From: JBGSMX01 sp963790405
GTDB taxonomy: Bacteria; Actinomycetota; Coriobacteriia; Anaerosomatales; JAGXFU01
Assembly (NCBI GenBank): GCA_963790405.1
Contig: CAWBOJ010000008.1
Span: 124,001-188,000, forward strand
Reading direction: 5' to 3'
Length of the DNA: 64,000 bases
Shown: piece by piece, positions 24,601 to 34,984 of the stretch
How positions within the stretch are numbered: position 1 is the stretch's first letter
How the letters are laid out: every line of letters begins with the position of its first letter
Program-made: the position numbers and the translations under genes
The notes under the pieces: generated by a model
Told to the model about the DNA's origin: nothing
Database searches by the model: none
Seen by the model: the letters and a program-made list of their open reading frames with translations, nothing else

Positions 24601-25569
24601 GTGGAGATGCCATCGCTGACAATCGGCAACGTAACCGCCCGGTTGCCCATCATCCAAGGTGGCATGGCGGTGCGGATCTCCCTGTCCCCGCTTGCGGGCG
24701 CAGTGGCGAAAGCCGGCGGAATCGGTGTCATTGCCGGATCCGGCCTCGAACCCGCCGAACTTGCCGAGGAGTTGCGCCTCGCACGCTCGATCGCCAACGG
24801 AGGCGTCGTCGGCGTCAACATCATGGTGGCTGTATCCGCGTTCAAGGAGCTGGTTCACGTTGCGCTGCAGGAAGGCGCGGATCTCATCATTGCCGGGGCG
24901 GGCTTCTCCCGTGACGTGTTCGCGTGGTGCAAGGACGCCGGCGTACCCATGGTTCCGATCGTAGGCTCCGAACGGGTTGCGAAGCTTGCAGAGCGATTCG
25001 GCGCATCGGCGGTCATAGTGGAAGGCTTCGAGGCAGGCGGGCATTTGGGTACCGATGAGCCCATGGAAACGCTACTGCCACGAATCATTGACGCCGTGGA
25101 CATTCCGGTCATCGGTGCAGGGGGAGTAGTAACCGGAGCCGACATCAAGCGGGTACTGGACGCCGGTGCTGCTGGCGTGCAGATGGGTACGAGGTTCGCC
25201 GCTACGAAAGAATCGACAGCGGGCGAGAAGTTCAAGCAGATGTATGTGGATGCCACAGACGATGACATCGTGCTCATCCAAAGCCCCGTCGGTTTACCGG
25301 GTCGTGCGCTGCGCAACCCGTTCACACGCAAGCTTGCCGAGGGTGAAGTGCCGAGGATCGAGCGGTGCATCGTATGTCTCAAGAAGTGCGGCCGGGACTT
25401 CTGCATCATGGACAAGCTTGTACGCGTGCAGGAGCGAGATGACGTCATCGACGGCCTGGTGTTCGCAGGTTCGGCCGCGGCACGGATTCACGATATCCCC
25501 TCGGTGGCGGAGCTCATGGAGCGGCTTGTCACCGAGTGGAAGACGGCTGTCGGAGGTGTTGCCGTATGA
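24601..25569 (+). CDS. Second FabK/nitronate monooxygenase-family flavoprotein with a cysteine cluster
   Basis: A 322-aa TIM-barrel flavoprotein related to FabK: LPIIQGGMAVRISL at the start, VEGFEAGGHLG (conserved His near 147), GAGGVVTGADI and GVQMGTRFAAT. It differs from the fabK at 21590 by an added cysteine set, C256, C259, C263 and C268, suggesting an Fe-S cluster or zinc site. Proteins of this type are often annotated nitronate monooxygenase or trans-2-enoyl reductase II. Its place inside the fab operon suggests a role in fatty-acid synthesis, perhaps with a different electron donor; this is inferred. GTG 24601 start; overlaps fabF by 4 nt. Confidence 0.8.
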   Translation: MEMPSLTIGNVTARLPIIQGGMAVRISLSPLAGAVAKAGGIGVIAGSGLEPAELAEELRLARSIANGGVVGVNIMVAVSAFKELVHVALQEGADLIIAGAGFSRDVFAWCKDAGVPMVPIVGSERVAKLAERFGASAVIVEGFEAGGHLGTDEPMETLLPRIIDAVDIPVIGAGGVVTGADIKRVLDAGAAGVQMGTRFAATKESTAGEKFKQMYVDATDDDIVLIQSPVGLPGRALRNPFTRKLAEGEVPRIERCIVCLKKCGRDFCIMDKLVRVQERDDVIDGLVFAGSAAARIHDIPSVAELMERLVTEWKTAVGGVAV

Positions 25570-26792
25570 GGCGCGTGGTCGTCACAGGGGTCGGCATCAT
25601 CTCTCCCGTTGGTATCGGGATCGAGGCGTTCTGGGATGCCATTTCGTCCGGACGCAGTGGAATTGCCGAGATCACCCACTTCGACGCTTCGGAGTACTCG
25701 AGCCGGATCGCGGGCTACGTCAGTGACTTCGATGCCTCGGCGCTCATAGACAAGAAGGAAGCGCGGCGCATGTCGCGCTTCCAGCAGTTCGCGGTCGTGG
25801 CCGCAGACGAAGCGATACGCGACGCGGAACTCGATATCACCGACGACATCGCAGAACGGGTCGGCGTGATCGTCGGATCGGGTATCGGCGGCCTCCACGT
25901 GATGGAAGAGCAGTGCGCCATCCTCAACGAACGTGGACCCGGCCGGGTGAGCCCGTTTCTCGTGCCGATGATGATCACCGATCTTGCGGCCGGCCATATC
26001 TCGATCAAGTACGGCGCGAAGGGCATCAACTACTGTCCGGTGTCGGCCTGTGCAACGGCCAATCACTCGATCGGAGAGGCTTCCGAGGCAATCCGCCGCG
26101 GAGCTGCGGATGTCATCATTGCGGGCGGGTTCGATGCCGCTGTGACGCCTTTGGGGGTCGCGGGCTTCTGTGCTTCTCGTGCGCTGAGTACGCGCAACGA
26201 TGATCCCACCGGCGCCTCGCGCCCGTTCGATAGCGGCCGCGACGGGTTCGTTATCGGCGAAGGTGGAGCTGTCCTCATTCTCGAGGAGCGCGATTTCGCT
26301 CGTGCGCGCGGCGCCAAGATCCTTGGTGAGATTCTTGGATACGGCGCCTCTGCCGATGCGTACCACATCACGGCGCCTGCGCCGGACGGCAGCGGAGCGA
26401 TTCGTGCGATGCGTATGGCTTTGGAGCAGGCGGAGCTCGAGCCCGGCGACATCGACTACATCAACGCACACGGCACCTCGACGCCGGCGGGAGATCTCGC
26501 CGAGACAAACGCCGTCAAGCAGGCATTTGGCTCCGACGTTCCACTCGTGTCGTCGACCAAGTCGATGACCGGGCATCTTTTGGGTGGCGCGGGCGCGGTC
26601 GAGGCGGTGGCGTGCCTCATGGCCCTGCGCGACGGACTTGTGCCGCCGACGATCAATCTCTCCGACCAAGACCCCGAGTGTGATCTGGATTATGTGGCCA
26701 ACACCGCACGCACGAGCGATCTCGCGGCGGTCATGTCGAATTCGTTCGGCTTCGGGGGCCACAACGCCACGCTCGTATTCGGTCGTCCGTAG
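25566..26792 (+). CDS. fabF: 3-oxoacyl-ACP synthase II (FabF)
   Basis: FabF elongates acyl-ACP with malonyl-ACP. The 408-aa KAS II protein has the Cys-His-His triad: Cys in SACATANHSIG near 161, His in NAHGTSTPAGD near 301 and His in KSMTGHLLGGAGA near 337. ATG 25566 overlaps the preceding stop (ATGA); the frame extends 10 codons further upstream but MRRVVVTGVG is the standard start. Last fab gene, followed by rnc after 3 bp. Confidence 0.96.
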   Translation: MRRVVVTGVGIISPVGIGIEAFWDAISSGRSGIAEITHFDASEYSSRIAGYVSDFDASALIDKKEARRMSRFQQFAVVAADEAIRDAELDITDDIAERVGVIVGSGIGGLHVMEEQCAILNERGPGRVSPFLVPMMITDLAAGHISIKYGAKGINYCPVSACATANHSIGEASEAIRRGAADVIIAGGFDAAVTPLGVAGFCASRALSTRNDDPTGASRPFDSGRDGFVIGEGGAVLILEERDFARARGAKILGEILGYGASADAYHITAPAPDGSGAIRAMRMALEQAELEPGDIDYINAHGTSTPAGDLAETNAVKQAFGSDVPLVSSTKSMTGHLLGGAGAVEAVACLMALRDGLVPPTINLSDQDPECDLDYVANTARTSDLAAVMSNSFGFGGHNATLVFGRP

Positions 26793-26795
26793 CTC

Positions 26796-27497
26796 ATGGT
26801 CGACGTTTCGGACATCGAACGCATGGAGCGAGCCGAGGCATTGCTCGGGCATGCGTTCGCCGATCGTGCACTTCTCCAGCGCGCGCTCACGCACCCATCC
26901 TTCAGCAACGAGCCCAACTGTGGCTGCGACTACGAGCGGCTGGAGTTTCTCGGCGACGCTGTTCTTGGGCTCATCATCGTCGACGAGCTTTACAATCGGT
27001 TCGGCGAGATGCCCGAGGGCATCATGACCAAGATCAAGATCGCCGTCGTGGCCGGTTCGACGCTGGCTGAGGTGGGCTCCGAACTCGGCATCGACGAACT
27101 CCTTCGTGTGGGACAGAGCGAACGGGGAACTGGCGGACGCGGGATGGCTTCCGCTCTCGAAAATGCTCTTGAGGCACTGCTCGGAGCCCTGTATCTGGAC
27201 GCCGGACTGGAAGTGACGCGCGGATTCATTCTGAAGGTTCTCGGAGACCGTATCGTCCCAGAAGCTGCGGAGATGCTCGAGCACCCTAAGTCGCGTCTAC
27301 AGGAGCTCGTGCAGGCCAAGGGGCACACTCCGGACTACCGCATCGTCGCCGTCGCCGGTCCGCCACATGACAGGTCCTTTACTGCCGAGGTCTTCATCAG
27401 CGAGACTCGTGCAGGCTCAGGCAGCGGACATTCGAAGAAGGAAGCCGAGATGAACGCGGCAGCGGCGGCTCTGGACTGGTGGCAAGAGGACTCGTAG
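26796..27497 (+). CDS. rnc: Ribonuclease III
   Basis: RNase III cuts double-stranded RNA in rRNA and mRNA processing. The 233-aa protein has the catalytic signature ERLEFLGDAVL (near 44), the second acidic site ENALEALLGALYLD near 125, and a C-terminal dsRNA-binding domain with KKEAEMNAAAAAL. Full length. The acpP/fabF-rnc-smc-ftsY order is widely conserved. Confidence 0.96.
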   Translation: MVDVSDIERMERAEALLGHAFADRALLQRALTHPSFSNEPNCGCDYERLEFLGDAVLGLIIVDELYNRFGEMPEGIMTKIKIAVVAGSTLAEVGSELGIDELLRVGQSERGTGGRGMASALENALEALLGALYLDAGLEVTRGFILKVLGDRIVPEAAEMLEHPKSRLQELVQAKGHTPDYRIVAVAGPPHDRSFTAEVFISETRAGSGSGHSKKEAEMNAAAAALDWWQEDS

Positions 27498-27536
27498 AAC
27501 GCGTTGAACCGCACGCCTGGTCCCGGGCCGCTGTGG

Positions 27537-27542
27537 TAGAAT
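27537..27542 (+). promoter_or_regulatory. -10 element (TAGAAT) upstream of smc
   Basis: TAGAAT about 70 bp upstream of the smc GTG, in the 115-bp gap after rnc. It gives smc-ftsY a possible start of its own. No clear -35. Confidence 0.35.
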
Positions 27543-27612
27543 TCTTCCCGTTCACCTGCGCCGTTGTCGGCGCGCGGCTCACCACCGCACGATGTTGCTC
27601 GAGAGGGAATCC

Positions 27613-30600
27613 GTGCACCTGAGATCACTGACACTGAAGGGATTCAAATCCTTCGCCGACAAAGGCGCGCTCCAGCTGGAGCCAGGTGTCACCGTCGTGG
27701 TCGGTCCAAACGGATCGGGAAAATCGAACATCTCCGATGCTGTGCTGTGGGTCTTGGGCGAGCAGTCTGCCAAAGCGCTTCGCGGCCAAGCCATGGAAGA
27801 TGTCATCTTCGCCGGTTCCTCGGCCAGGCAGGCGGTGGGCGTTGCCGAAGTCGATCTCGTGCTCGACAACTCCTGCGGCACCCTTCCTCTTGAGTTCACC
27901 GAGATCACGATCACGCGGCGCATGTACCGAAGCGGGGAGAGCGAGTATCTGCTCAACCACTCGCCGTGTCGGCTCATGGACATCCACGAGCTCATGCACG
28001 ATGTCGGATTGGGCCGAGACACGAACTCAATCATTAGCCAGGGCCAACTTGACGAGGTTCTGAACTCGAAACCCGAGGATCGCCGGGCGCTTATCGAAGA
28101 AGCAGCAGGCGTGCTCAAGCACAAGAAGCGCAAGGACAGGGCGGTTCGTAAGCTCACCAATATGGACGCGTATCTCGAGCGAGCGCGCGATGTGATCACG
28201 GAGGTCGACCGGCAGTTGCGTCCGCTTGCGCGTCAGGCGAGCAAGGCCACGCAGTACGCAGATATCAACAGCGAGTTGCGCGATCTTGAAATCGATCTCG
28301 CAATCGATGACCTGCGTCGGTTGCAGGAGCGTTGGCAAGGCGTTGGCAAGGAAGAGCGCGAGCAAGACGCTCAGATCGACCTTCTCCGCTACCGTCTGCA
28401 GGAGAAGGAGCGAGACCTCGCCAAGTTCCAGTCGCTACTCGAGGAGAAGGGGCTGTTCGTCGGCGATCTGTCCGAACAGCGCCGTCGCCTTCAATCGGTC
28501 CTCGAGCGCACCAACTCGGGACTGCTTCTGCTTGAGGAGAAGGGCAAGAACCTCGTCGGGAGGCTGTCCGAGCTCAGGCAGAAGCTTCATCACTCGGAGA
28601 CGCGATCCGTCGCGCGGACCTTGGAGCTCGAACGGCTTGCCGAGGAGCGCCAGACCACGGATGCGCAGCTCAAGGCGCACTATGCCCATCTCGGCGAGCT
28701 TCGTCGTGAGACCGAAAGCACCAAGAAGGAACGCCTGCTTGCCGACGAGAGACTCGCCACCGTCACCGGCGAGATGCGCCGCATGCGCAAGGAGCTCGAG
28801 GACGGCCGCATGGAGCTTTCCGTGCTCGAACAGGGGCTGTCCTCGGCACGGATGGAACAAGAACTCATCGAGGAACGCAACGAACGGCTGCGTGAAGAAC
28901 GCACGACACTATCGTCGACGCTGTCGGCACGCAGGGCCCGACTGGAGCAGTTGGATTCTTCGCTGGTGCGCACTCGCCAGGAGCGTGCACTTGCAGACGC
29001 CGATGTGGATCGTCGCGTGCGTGTTCTCGAAACTCGGCGTCGCGAACTCGCTCAACACCGTGACGGACTCTCCGATTCCCGAGCCGAGATGCGTGGGCTC
29101 GAAGAGGTCGATCGGGCATTCGCTTCAGCGAGCCCCGCACTGGCGTGGGTGCTGTCCAAGGAGCGCGAGCTTCCGGGACTGATTGGTCCACTTGCGGAGC
29201 GCATGTCGGTTCCTCAGCGCTACGAGAGAATCGTCGAGCACGTCTTGGGCGCGGATCTGTTCGCGGTCTTGATCGAAGACACGCCGGCAGCACTGCGCAT
29301 AGCCACCCAGCTTCGTGACGCGGCCGAAGGCGAGATCGCTCTTCTGCCGCTGGACGTTGCACCTGTTGCGATGCCGGCTCTGCCATCGGGAGCGGAACGT
29401 CTGTCGGATCTCGTCGAGTGTGATGCGAGCATCCGGGGCGTCGTTCAAGCTCTGCTTGCCGATGTCATCGTCGCAGACACGCTCGAACAAGCACTCGAAC
29501 TCACGCGGGAGAAGCCAGGCTTGCGCGCCGTTACGGCTGAAGGCGAGATCGTCTGGCCCAGCGGCAAGATCACGGCCGGGCGTGTCGTGTCCGACAACTC
29601 CGGCGTTCTCGAGCGCAAGCGCCGCATCAACGAGCTTGCAGACGAGAGTGCTGCGCTGGACTCCCGCGTTGGTGAAGCCGAATCGACTGTCTCCTCGGCA
29701 GAAGAGGCTGTAGCAGCCGCTCAACAAGATGCCCTCGAGCTTGGGCAGCAGCTGGCAACGCTGGCGGGCGAACACGACTCGGTCCATGAAGAGGTGGGTC
29801 GACTCGAAGCATCTTTGACGCAGCACGACGCCGAGTCGGAGACGATGGCGAAGCGACTCGCCGAACTCACGGAACGGATGCAGCGTCAGGCACCGACGAA
29901 ATCTGATGTCGTCAGTTCGATCGCAGTCGCTCAGAAGGCTCTCGCCGAGCTCGAAGAGCAAGCCGCTGTTGCACAGGAAGGTCGCGATACTCGTTTCCGC
30001 GAGGAAGCGGCAATCAACGAGCGGCTCTCCCAGTGCCAGGTCGACATCGCTACGGTCTCCGAGCGCGAAGTACATCTCAAGCGCCAGATCAACACCATCG
30101 CACGAGAACTCCAGGATCTCGCCACATCCATCGAGCAGGCCAGGCAAACTGAAGAAGCCCTCGAGCTGCTGCGCAGCCGCATCCAGCCGATACACGACCT
30201 CTACGCCGCGCTTCTCGAACGCGCCGAACACTGGGCAATGAAGCTGCGGGACCGCGCGCGTTTCGAGCAAGCCGACTCCGAGTCGCTTCGCACTACGATC
30301 CATGACGCCCAGGACGCGGTTCGTGCGGTACAGGCCGAGATCGACGACCAACACGAGACTGTGGGTGATATTCGGGTCTCGAAGGGCCAGCTTGGAGATC
30401 CAGGTCAACGCGGCGGCATCCCGAATCGTCGATGAGCTCGGCGTTCCGCTTGAAACCGCGCTCGAACGCGATCCGCTGACTGACCGGGAGGATACGGAGA
30501 CCCGCGTCCACTCTCTGCGCAAGAAGATTGCGAACATCGGTCCGGTGAATCCGATCGCGATGCACGAGCACGAGTCGCTCAAGGAGCGCCGCGAGTTCCT

Positions 30601-31171
30601 CTCAACTCAGATCGAGGATCTCGTCCAGAGCCGCAAGGCACTATCGAAGGTTCTCGCGGCCATCGACCGAAAGATGCGGGACCGATTCCTCGAGACGTTC
30701 GAGGAGGTCGACGCCCACTTCCAGCAGGTGTTCACCCTGCTGTTCCCAGGAGGGCACGCCTCTTTGTCACTCACTGACCCTGACGATCCCGAGCAGACGG
30801 GGATTGAGGTCATCGCTCAACCTGTGGGCAAGAAGCTTGCGAAGATGTCGCTGATGTCCGGTGGCGAGAAGTCCCTCACGGCGCTCGCTTTGCTGTTCGC
30901 CCTCTATCGCACCCGGCCTTGCCCGTTCTACATCCTCGACGAGGTCGAAGCGGCGCTTGACGACACCAATCTCCGACGATTCGTCGCCTTCATCGACAGC
31001 ATGCGAACCCACACCCAGTTCATCGTCGTCTCACATCAGCGACGCACCATGGAGATGGCCGACGTGCTCTACGGCGTATCCATGCAAGCCGATGGCGTGA
31101 GCAAGGTCGTCAGTCAGAAGCTCGAGCGCGAGACCGGCAAGGAGCAGACGGATGACCGAGCCCTGGTATAG
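27613..31171 (+). CDS. smc: Chromosome segregation protein SMC (one frameshift in this sequence)
   Basis: SMC forms a condensin ring with ScpAB that organises the chromosome. The N-terminal ATPase has Walker A VGPNGSGKSN near residue 32. Two long coiled coils flank the hinge (about 500-650, LPGLIGPLAERMSVPQRYERI). The C-terminal head has the signature LMSGGEKSLTALAL and Walker B FYILDEVEAALDD. The frame breaks near 30394 by one extra G, between KGQL and EIQVNAAASRIVDE. Corrected length is 1185 aa, normal for SMC. GTG 27613, preceded by GAGAGGGA and giving the usual HLRSLTLKGFKSFAD start, is preferred over an ATG 7 codons upstream. The end overlaps ftsY by 20 nt. Confidence 0.92.
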
Positions 31172-32064
31172 GCGGCTCTCAGACGGACTGTCGAAGAGCC
31201 GCGAGCAGCTTCAGGGCCACATCAACGTCCTGCTTCAACGCGGACCCGATGTCGACGAGCAGTTCTGGGACGATCTCGAAGACGCCCTCATCTCAAGTGA
31301 CATGGGCATGACTGCCGTCACCGAGGTTGTCGACCGGCTGCAAGGATGCCGCTGCGCGCGAGGCACTGCCTGACGCATACGCCGTTCTGGACCATCTTGC
31401 CGAGGAACTCGCTCACGAGTTTCCAGCAGACGTTCACGACTTCCTTGAAGACGAAGTGACGGTGCTTGTGGTCGGCGTGAACGGAACCGGCAAGACAACA
31501 ACTGTGGGGAAGCTCGCAAAGTCAGCCGTCGATTCCGGAAGGAGCGTGCTTCTCGGATCTGCGGACACGTTCCGTGCTGCGGCTCTCGAGCAGCTTGACG
31601 TGTGGGCCGAGCGTGCCGGTGTCCCAATCGTACGCCGAGAACGCGGTGACGACCCGGCATCCGTGGCCTTCGACGCAGTGAAAGAAGCCCGCGAGCGCAA
31701 TGTGGATCTCACTTTGATCGACACGGCCGGGCGCCTTCATACCTCGGCCGACCTGATGCGCGAGCTTCAAAAAGTCCACCGGGTCACGGTGAATCAGAGC
31801 CAGAATCCGGTGAAGGTGCTTCTCGTCATGGACGCGACGACGGGACAAAACGGCCTTGTCCAGGCGCGAGAGTTCGATTCGGCGCTCAGTGTTGATGGCG
31901 TTGTGCTCACGAAGCTGGATGGCACGGCCAAGGGCGGGATTGCCCTTGCGATCGTCCGTGAACTCGGAATACCCATCTTGCGTATCGGCATCGGCGAGAG
32001 CATCGACGATCTTCGACCATTCGTCGCCGAGGAGTTCGCACGAGCGCTACTTCCAGAGCTTTAG
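31152..32064 (+). CDS. ftsY: Signal recognition particle receptor FtsY (one frameshift in this sequence)
   Basis: FtsY docks SRP-ribosome complexes at the membrane. It has an N domain (WYRRLSDGLSKSREQLQG) and a G domain with GVNGTGKTTTVGKLA, DTAGRLHTSADLM and TKLDGTAKGG. No long acidic A domain, as in many Gram-positives. One extra base near 31343 (within CAAGG) shifts the frame between VVDRLQ and DAAAREALPDAY. Corrected length is 303 aa, normal. ATG 31152 lies inside the end of smc, implying coupling; lepB follows after 2 bp. Confidence 0.92.
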
Positions 32065-32066
32065 TC

Positions 32067-32619
32067 ATGCCCGACGAACCCGCCCTTGATCCCGAGAAGT
32101 CGTTCTCCCATCGGCTGGCGCTTGCGCTCCTCGTTCCTCTGCTCATCGTGTTCGTGGGTCTGTTCGTCACGTTGTTCGTCACCCACACGACCGCCTATAT
32201 CGACGGCACCATCGATGGAGCCCACCCTGCACGATCGCGAGCTCGTCCTTGTCTCGCGAGGCTACGACCAGCCCGTCAAGGGAGATGTCGTGACGTATCG
32301 ACGTCGCTGCTCTGGGCGGAGATCCGGGTGTTATCGTCAAGCGGATCGTCGCGGTTGCCGGGTGACGAGATCGAGGTCGACAAAGGAAATGCCTTCGTGA
32401 ACGGGACGCCGGAGCAGGGAGACCACACGGTCATCATCGGAGAGGTCGACATATCCGTACCGCGCCAGATCGTGCCTGACGGACATGTCTACGTTCTCGG
32501 CGACAACCGCCCGATCTCCGAAGACAGCCGCCTGTTCGGCACCGTGCCTCTCAGACTGGATACAGGGCAAGGTCATCGCCGTGTTTCAACCTGTGACCGA
32601 CATGCGTCGCGTTGACTGA
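32067..32619 (+). CDS. lepB: Type I signal peptidase, first copy (four frameshifts in this sequence)
   Basis: Signal peptidase I cleaves signal peptides at the outer face of the membrane. One N-terminal helix (about residues 19-40) is followed by the catalytic Ser in GTSMEPTL, the general-base Lys in VIVKRIVAVAGDEIEV, and GDNRPISEDSRLFG. The frame is broken by four single-base insertions: near 32210, between about 32297 and 32311, near 32361 and near 32551. All three frames are used in turn. Removing one base at each gives 182 aa with the end IQGKVIAVFQPVTD. The clustering in 350 bp suggests poor read quality here. A second, intact lepB lies 4 kb downstream. Confidence 0.8.
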
Positions 32620-32687
32620 CCCGACTGCGCGTCGCTAGTCTGGACGAACGAACGCTCACTTCCCAGATTGGACCAAGAGTACCCACT

Positions 32688-34039
32688 ATGTTCCAGAACC
32701 TCTCCGATCGACTCCAGGACATCTTCAAGAATCTCACCGGCCGAGGACGTTTGTCTGAAGCCGACGTAGAGGCCGCACTGCGTGAGATTCGCCTCGCCCT
32801 GCTCGAGGCAGACGTGAACTTCAAGGTCGTGAAGGAATTCGTTGCGACGATTCGCGAACGGGCCATTGGTGTGGATCTCGACACCAGCCTCACTCCCGGC
32901 CAGACCGTCGTGCGCATAGTCCTTGATGAGCTCACCGGGCTTCTCGGCGGGACCGAAGCCAAGCTCGTACTCTCCAGTCGCATCCCCAACGTCGTGATGC
33001 TTGTCGGACTGCAGGGTTCGGGCAAGACAACCGCGACCGCCAAGCTCGCCAACCTTCTGCGCAAGAGCGGGCGTCACCCACTGATGGTTGCGTGCGATGT
33101 CTATCGTCCGGCTGCCATCGACCAACTCGAAGCCCTGGGCCGCGAGCTGGACATCCCGGTCTATCGCGGCGAGGGCACCGATGCGGTCGCCATCGCACAG
33201 GCCGGCGTGAAGGAAGCCATCGCACAACTCAGAGACGTTGTCATCATCGACACCGCCGGTCGTCTTCACATCGACGAGGAGATGATGGACGAGGCGGCCG
33301 CCATCAAGACAGCGATCAAGCCGGATCAGATCCTCATGGTGGTCGATGCAATGACAGGCCAAGACGCGGTCACCGCCGCGAGCGCGTTTGCCGAGCGTGT
33401 CGACTTCGACGGCGTCGTCGTGTCCAAGCTCGACGGTGACGCTCGTGGTGGCGCTGCTCTGTCGGTGAAGAAGGTCACCGGCAAGCCCATCATGTATCGC
33501 CAGCATGGGTGAGAAGCTCGATGCTTTCGAGCCGTTCTATCCCGAGCGCATGGCGAAGCGAATCCTCGGCATGGGCGACGTCATCTCGCTGATCGAGAAG
33601 GCCCAAGAAGTCGCCGATACCGAGATGACCGCAGGAGATGGAGGAGCGTCTACGCAAGGCGGATTTCACCCTCGACGACTTTCTCGTGCAGCTCGGGCAG
33701 ATCAAGAAGATGGGCGGAATCGGCCAGCTTACTAGGCATGCTTCCTGGACTGGCCGGCAACAAGCAGCTCAAGGATGCGGAGGTCGATGAGGGGCAGATC
33801 GACAAGATCGCTGCCATCATCCGTTCCATGACCGCCCTGGAGCGCCGCAAGCCGCAACGTCATCAACGGATCGCGCCGTGAGCGCATCGCCCGCGGGGCA
33901 GGGGTCACGGTCTTCGATGTGAACCAACTTCTCGAAGCAGTTTGCCCAAACTCGCAAGTTGATGAAGCAGATGCAGAAGGGTGGCGGCAAGAAGGGTATG
34001 CCGTTTGGGATGCCCCCCGGTATGCGCCCGCCGACGTGA
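32688..34039 (+). CDS. ffh: Signal recognition particle protein Ffh (five frameshifts in this sequence)
   Basis: Ffh binds signal sequences and, as a GTPase, FtsY. It has an N domain, a G domain with GLQGSGKTTATAKLA, DTAGRLHIDEEMMDE and SKLDGDARGGAAL, and a methionine-rich M domain ending KQMQKGGGKKGMPFGMP. Five single-base insertions break it: near 33498 (after PIMY), 33634, 33730, 33855 and 33934. Frames run 0-1-2-0-1-2 and each join restores family sequence, for example ASMGEKLDAFEPF, MEERLRKADFTLDDF, LLGMLPGLAGN and NVINGSRRERIARG. Corrected length is 448 aa, normal for Ffh. An essential gene cannot carry five real frameshifts, so these are taken as errors. Confidence 0.9.
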
Positions 34040-34121
34040 CCGCCTCGACGAGTCCCGAAAGCTGTTTTCGGACGCGCGCCCTTCACGTGCAAAAGCGCTG
34101 CAGCAGCTAGCTCTGTCCGCT

Positions 34122-34150
34122 TTGACCGCATGACGGGTATCACGTATCAT
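34122..34150 (+). promoter_or_regulatory. Promoter for rpsP-khpA-rimM-trmD
   Basis: TTGACC (34122-34127) and TATCAT (34145-34150) are separated by 17 bp, the best-formed promoter in the window, in the 174-bp gap between ffh and rpsP. The rest of the gap is an untranslated leader of about 57 nt. Confidence 0.7.
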
Positions 34151-34213
34151 GGGCAATCGCTTTGCGTACGTTTCTGTGGCCGAGTACGAGGCCACCTTGC
34201 ACGGAGGTGAACA

Positions 34214-34728
34214 TTGGGAGTCAAGATCCGTCTGGCGCGAGCCGGTGCGAAGAAGGCACCGTTCTATCGAATCGTCGCAGCCGACAGCCGCTCGCCGCGT
34301 GACGGCCGCTTCATAGAGATTCTCGGCCGCTACAATCCGCGGACCGAGCCCAGCACCATCGAACTCGACATCGAGAAGGTCGATGCGTGGCTCGCCAAGG
34401 GCGCACAGATGAGTGAGACCGCTGGCAAGCTCTATGAGATCGCCAAGAACCCGGACGCTCCGGCGCCCGAGAAGAAAGAGCGCGTCTCGAAGAAAGCCCA
34501 GGCCAAGGCTGATGCCGAGGTCGAGGCGAAGGCGAAAGCCGTCGAGGACGCTGCGGCCAAGAAGGTCGAAGCCGCTGCTGAAGCTGCAGCTGCCAAGGAA
34601 GAAGCTGCGAAGGCTCCGGAGGAGGCTCCTGCTGAGGAAGCTGCCGAGGAGTCGAGCCCGAGGCTGCGGTCGAAGAGGCCGAAGCTGCTGACGAGCCCGA
34701 GGCAGAGACCGCCGAAGGCGACGAGTAG
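34214..34728 (+). CDS. rpsP: 30S ribosomal protein S16 with long acidic tail (one frameshift in this sequence)
   Basis: The S16 core (about residues 1-80) is typical: VKIRLARAGAKKAPFYRIV and SPRDGRFIEILGRYNP. A tail of about 85 residues follows, rich in Ala, Glu and Lys, as in other Actinobacteria but long. The frame appears to lose one base near 34650 (GAGGAGTCGAG for GAGGAGGTCGAG): without it the acidic tail continues to TAG 34726-34728, giving 171 aa. Taken literally, the frame instead runs through khpA to 34849 with a basic, Ser/Arg-rich end that looks out of frame. TTG start at 34214 with GGAGGTGA upstream. Confidence 0.88.
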
Positions 34729-34733
34729 TCGCC

Positions 34734-34982
34734 GTGGAGCGAAAGGCCGACACAGAGGCTTTGGTTCGCTTCCTTGTGACCTCGCTGGTCGAGAATACCG
34801 ACGATGTCACGATTGCACACAAGGAGTCGGGCTCGTCGGTGACCTATGAAGTTTCGGTCCATCCGGACGACGTCGGCAAGGTGATCGGCCGTCAGGGTCG
34901 CATCATCAAGGCGATCCGCACGGTTGTTCGTGCGGCCGCAAGTGTCAACGGCGACCAGGTGGACGTCGACGTTCTCGGCTAG
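34734..34982 (+). CDS. khpA: KH-domain RNA-binding protein KhpA (YlqC)
   Basis: An 82-aa single KH-domain protein with the GxxG loop in GKVIGRQGRIIKAIRTVV (near residue 50). KhpA forms a dimer with KhpB and acts as a small RNA chaperone affecting cell division and wall growth in Gram-positives. GTG 34734 follows the corrected rpsP stop by 5 bp. The rpsP-khpA-rimM-trmD-rplS order is highly conserved. Confidence 0.94.
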   Translation: MERKADTEALVRFLVTSLVENTDDVTIAHKESGSSVTYEVSVHPDDVGKVIGRQGRIIKAIRTVVRAAASVNGDQVDVDVLG

Positions 34983-34984
34983 TC

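Noticed and set aside
34651..34849. S16 reading straight through to 34849 with a basic Ser/Arg-rich end
   Set aside because: The adjacent frame continues the acidic tail and stops 5 bp before khpA; the long frame would overlap khpA by 116 bp and its composition is that of an out-of-frame read.
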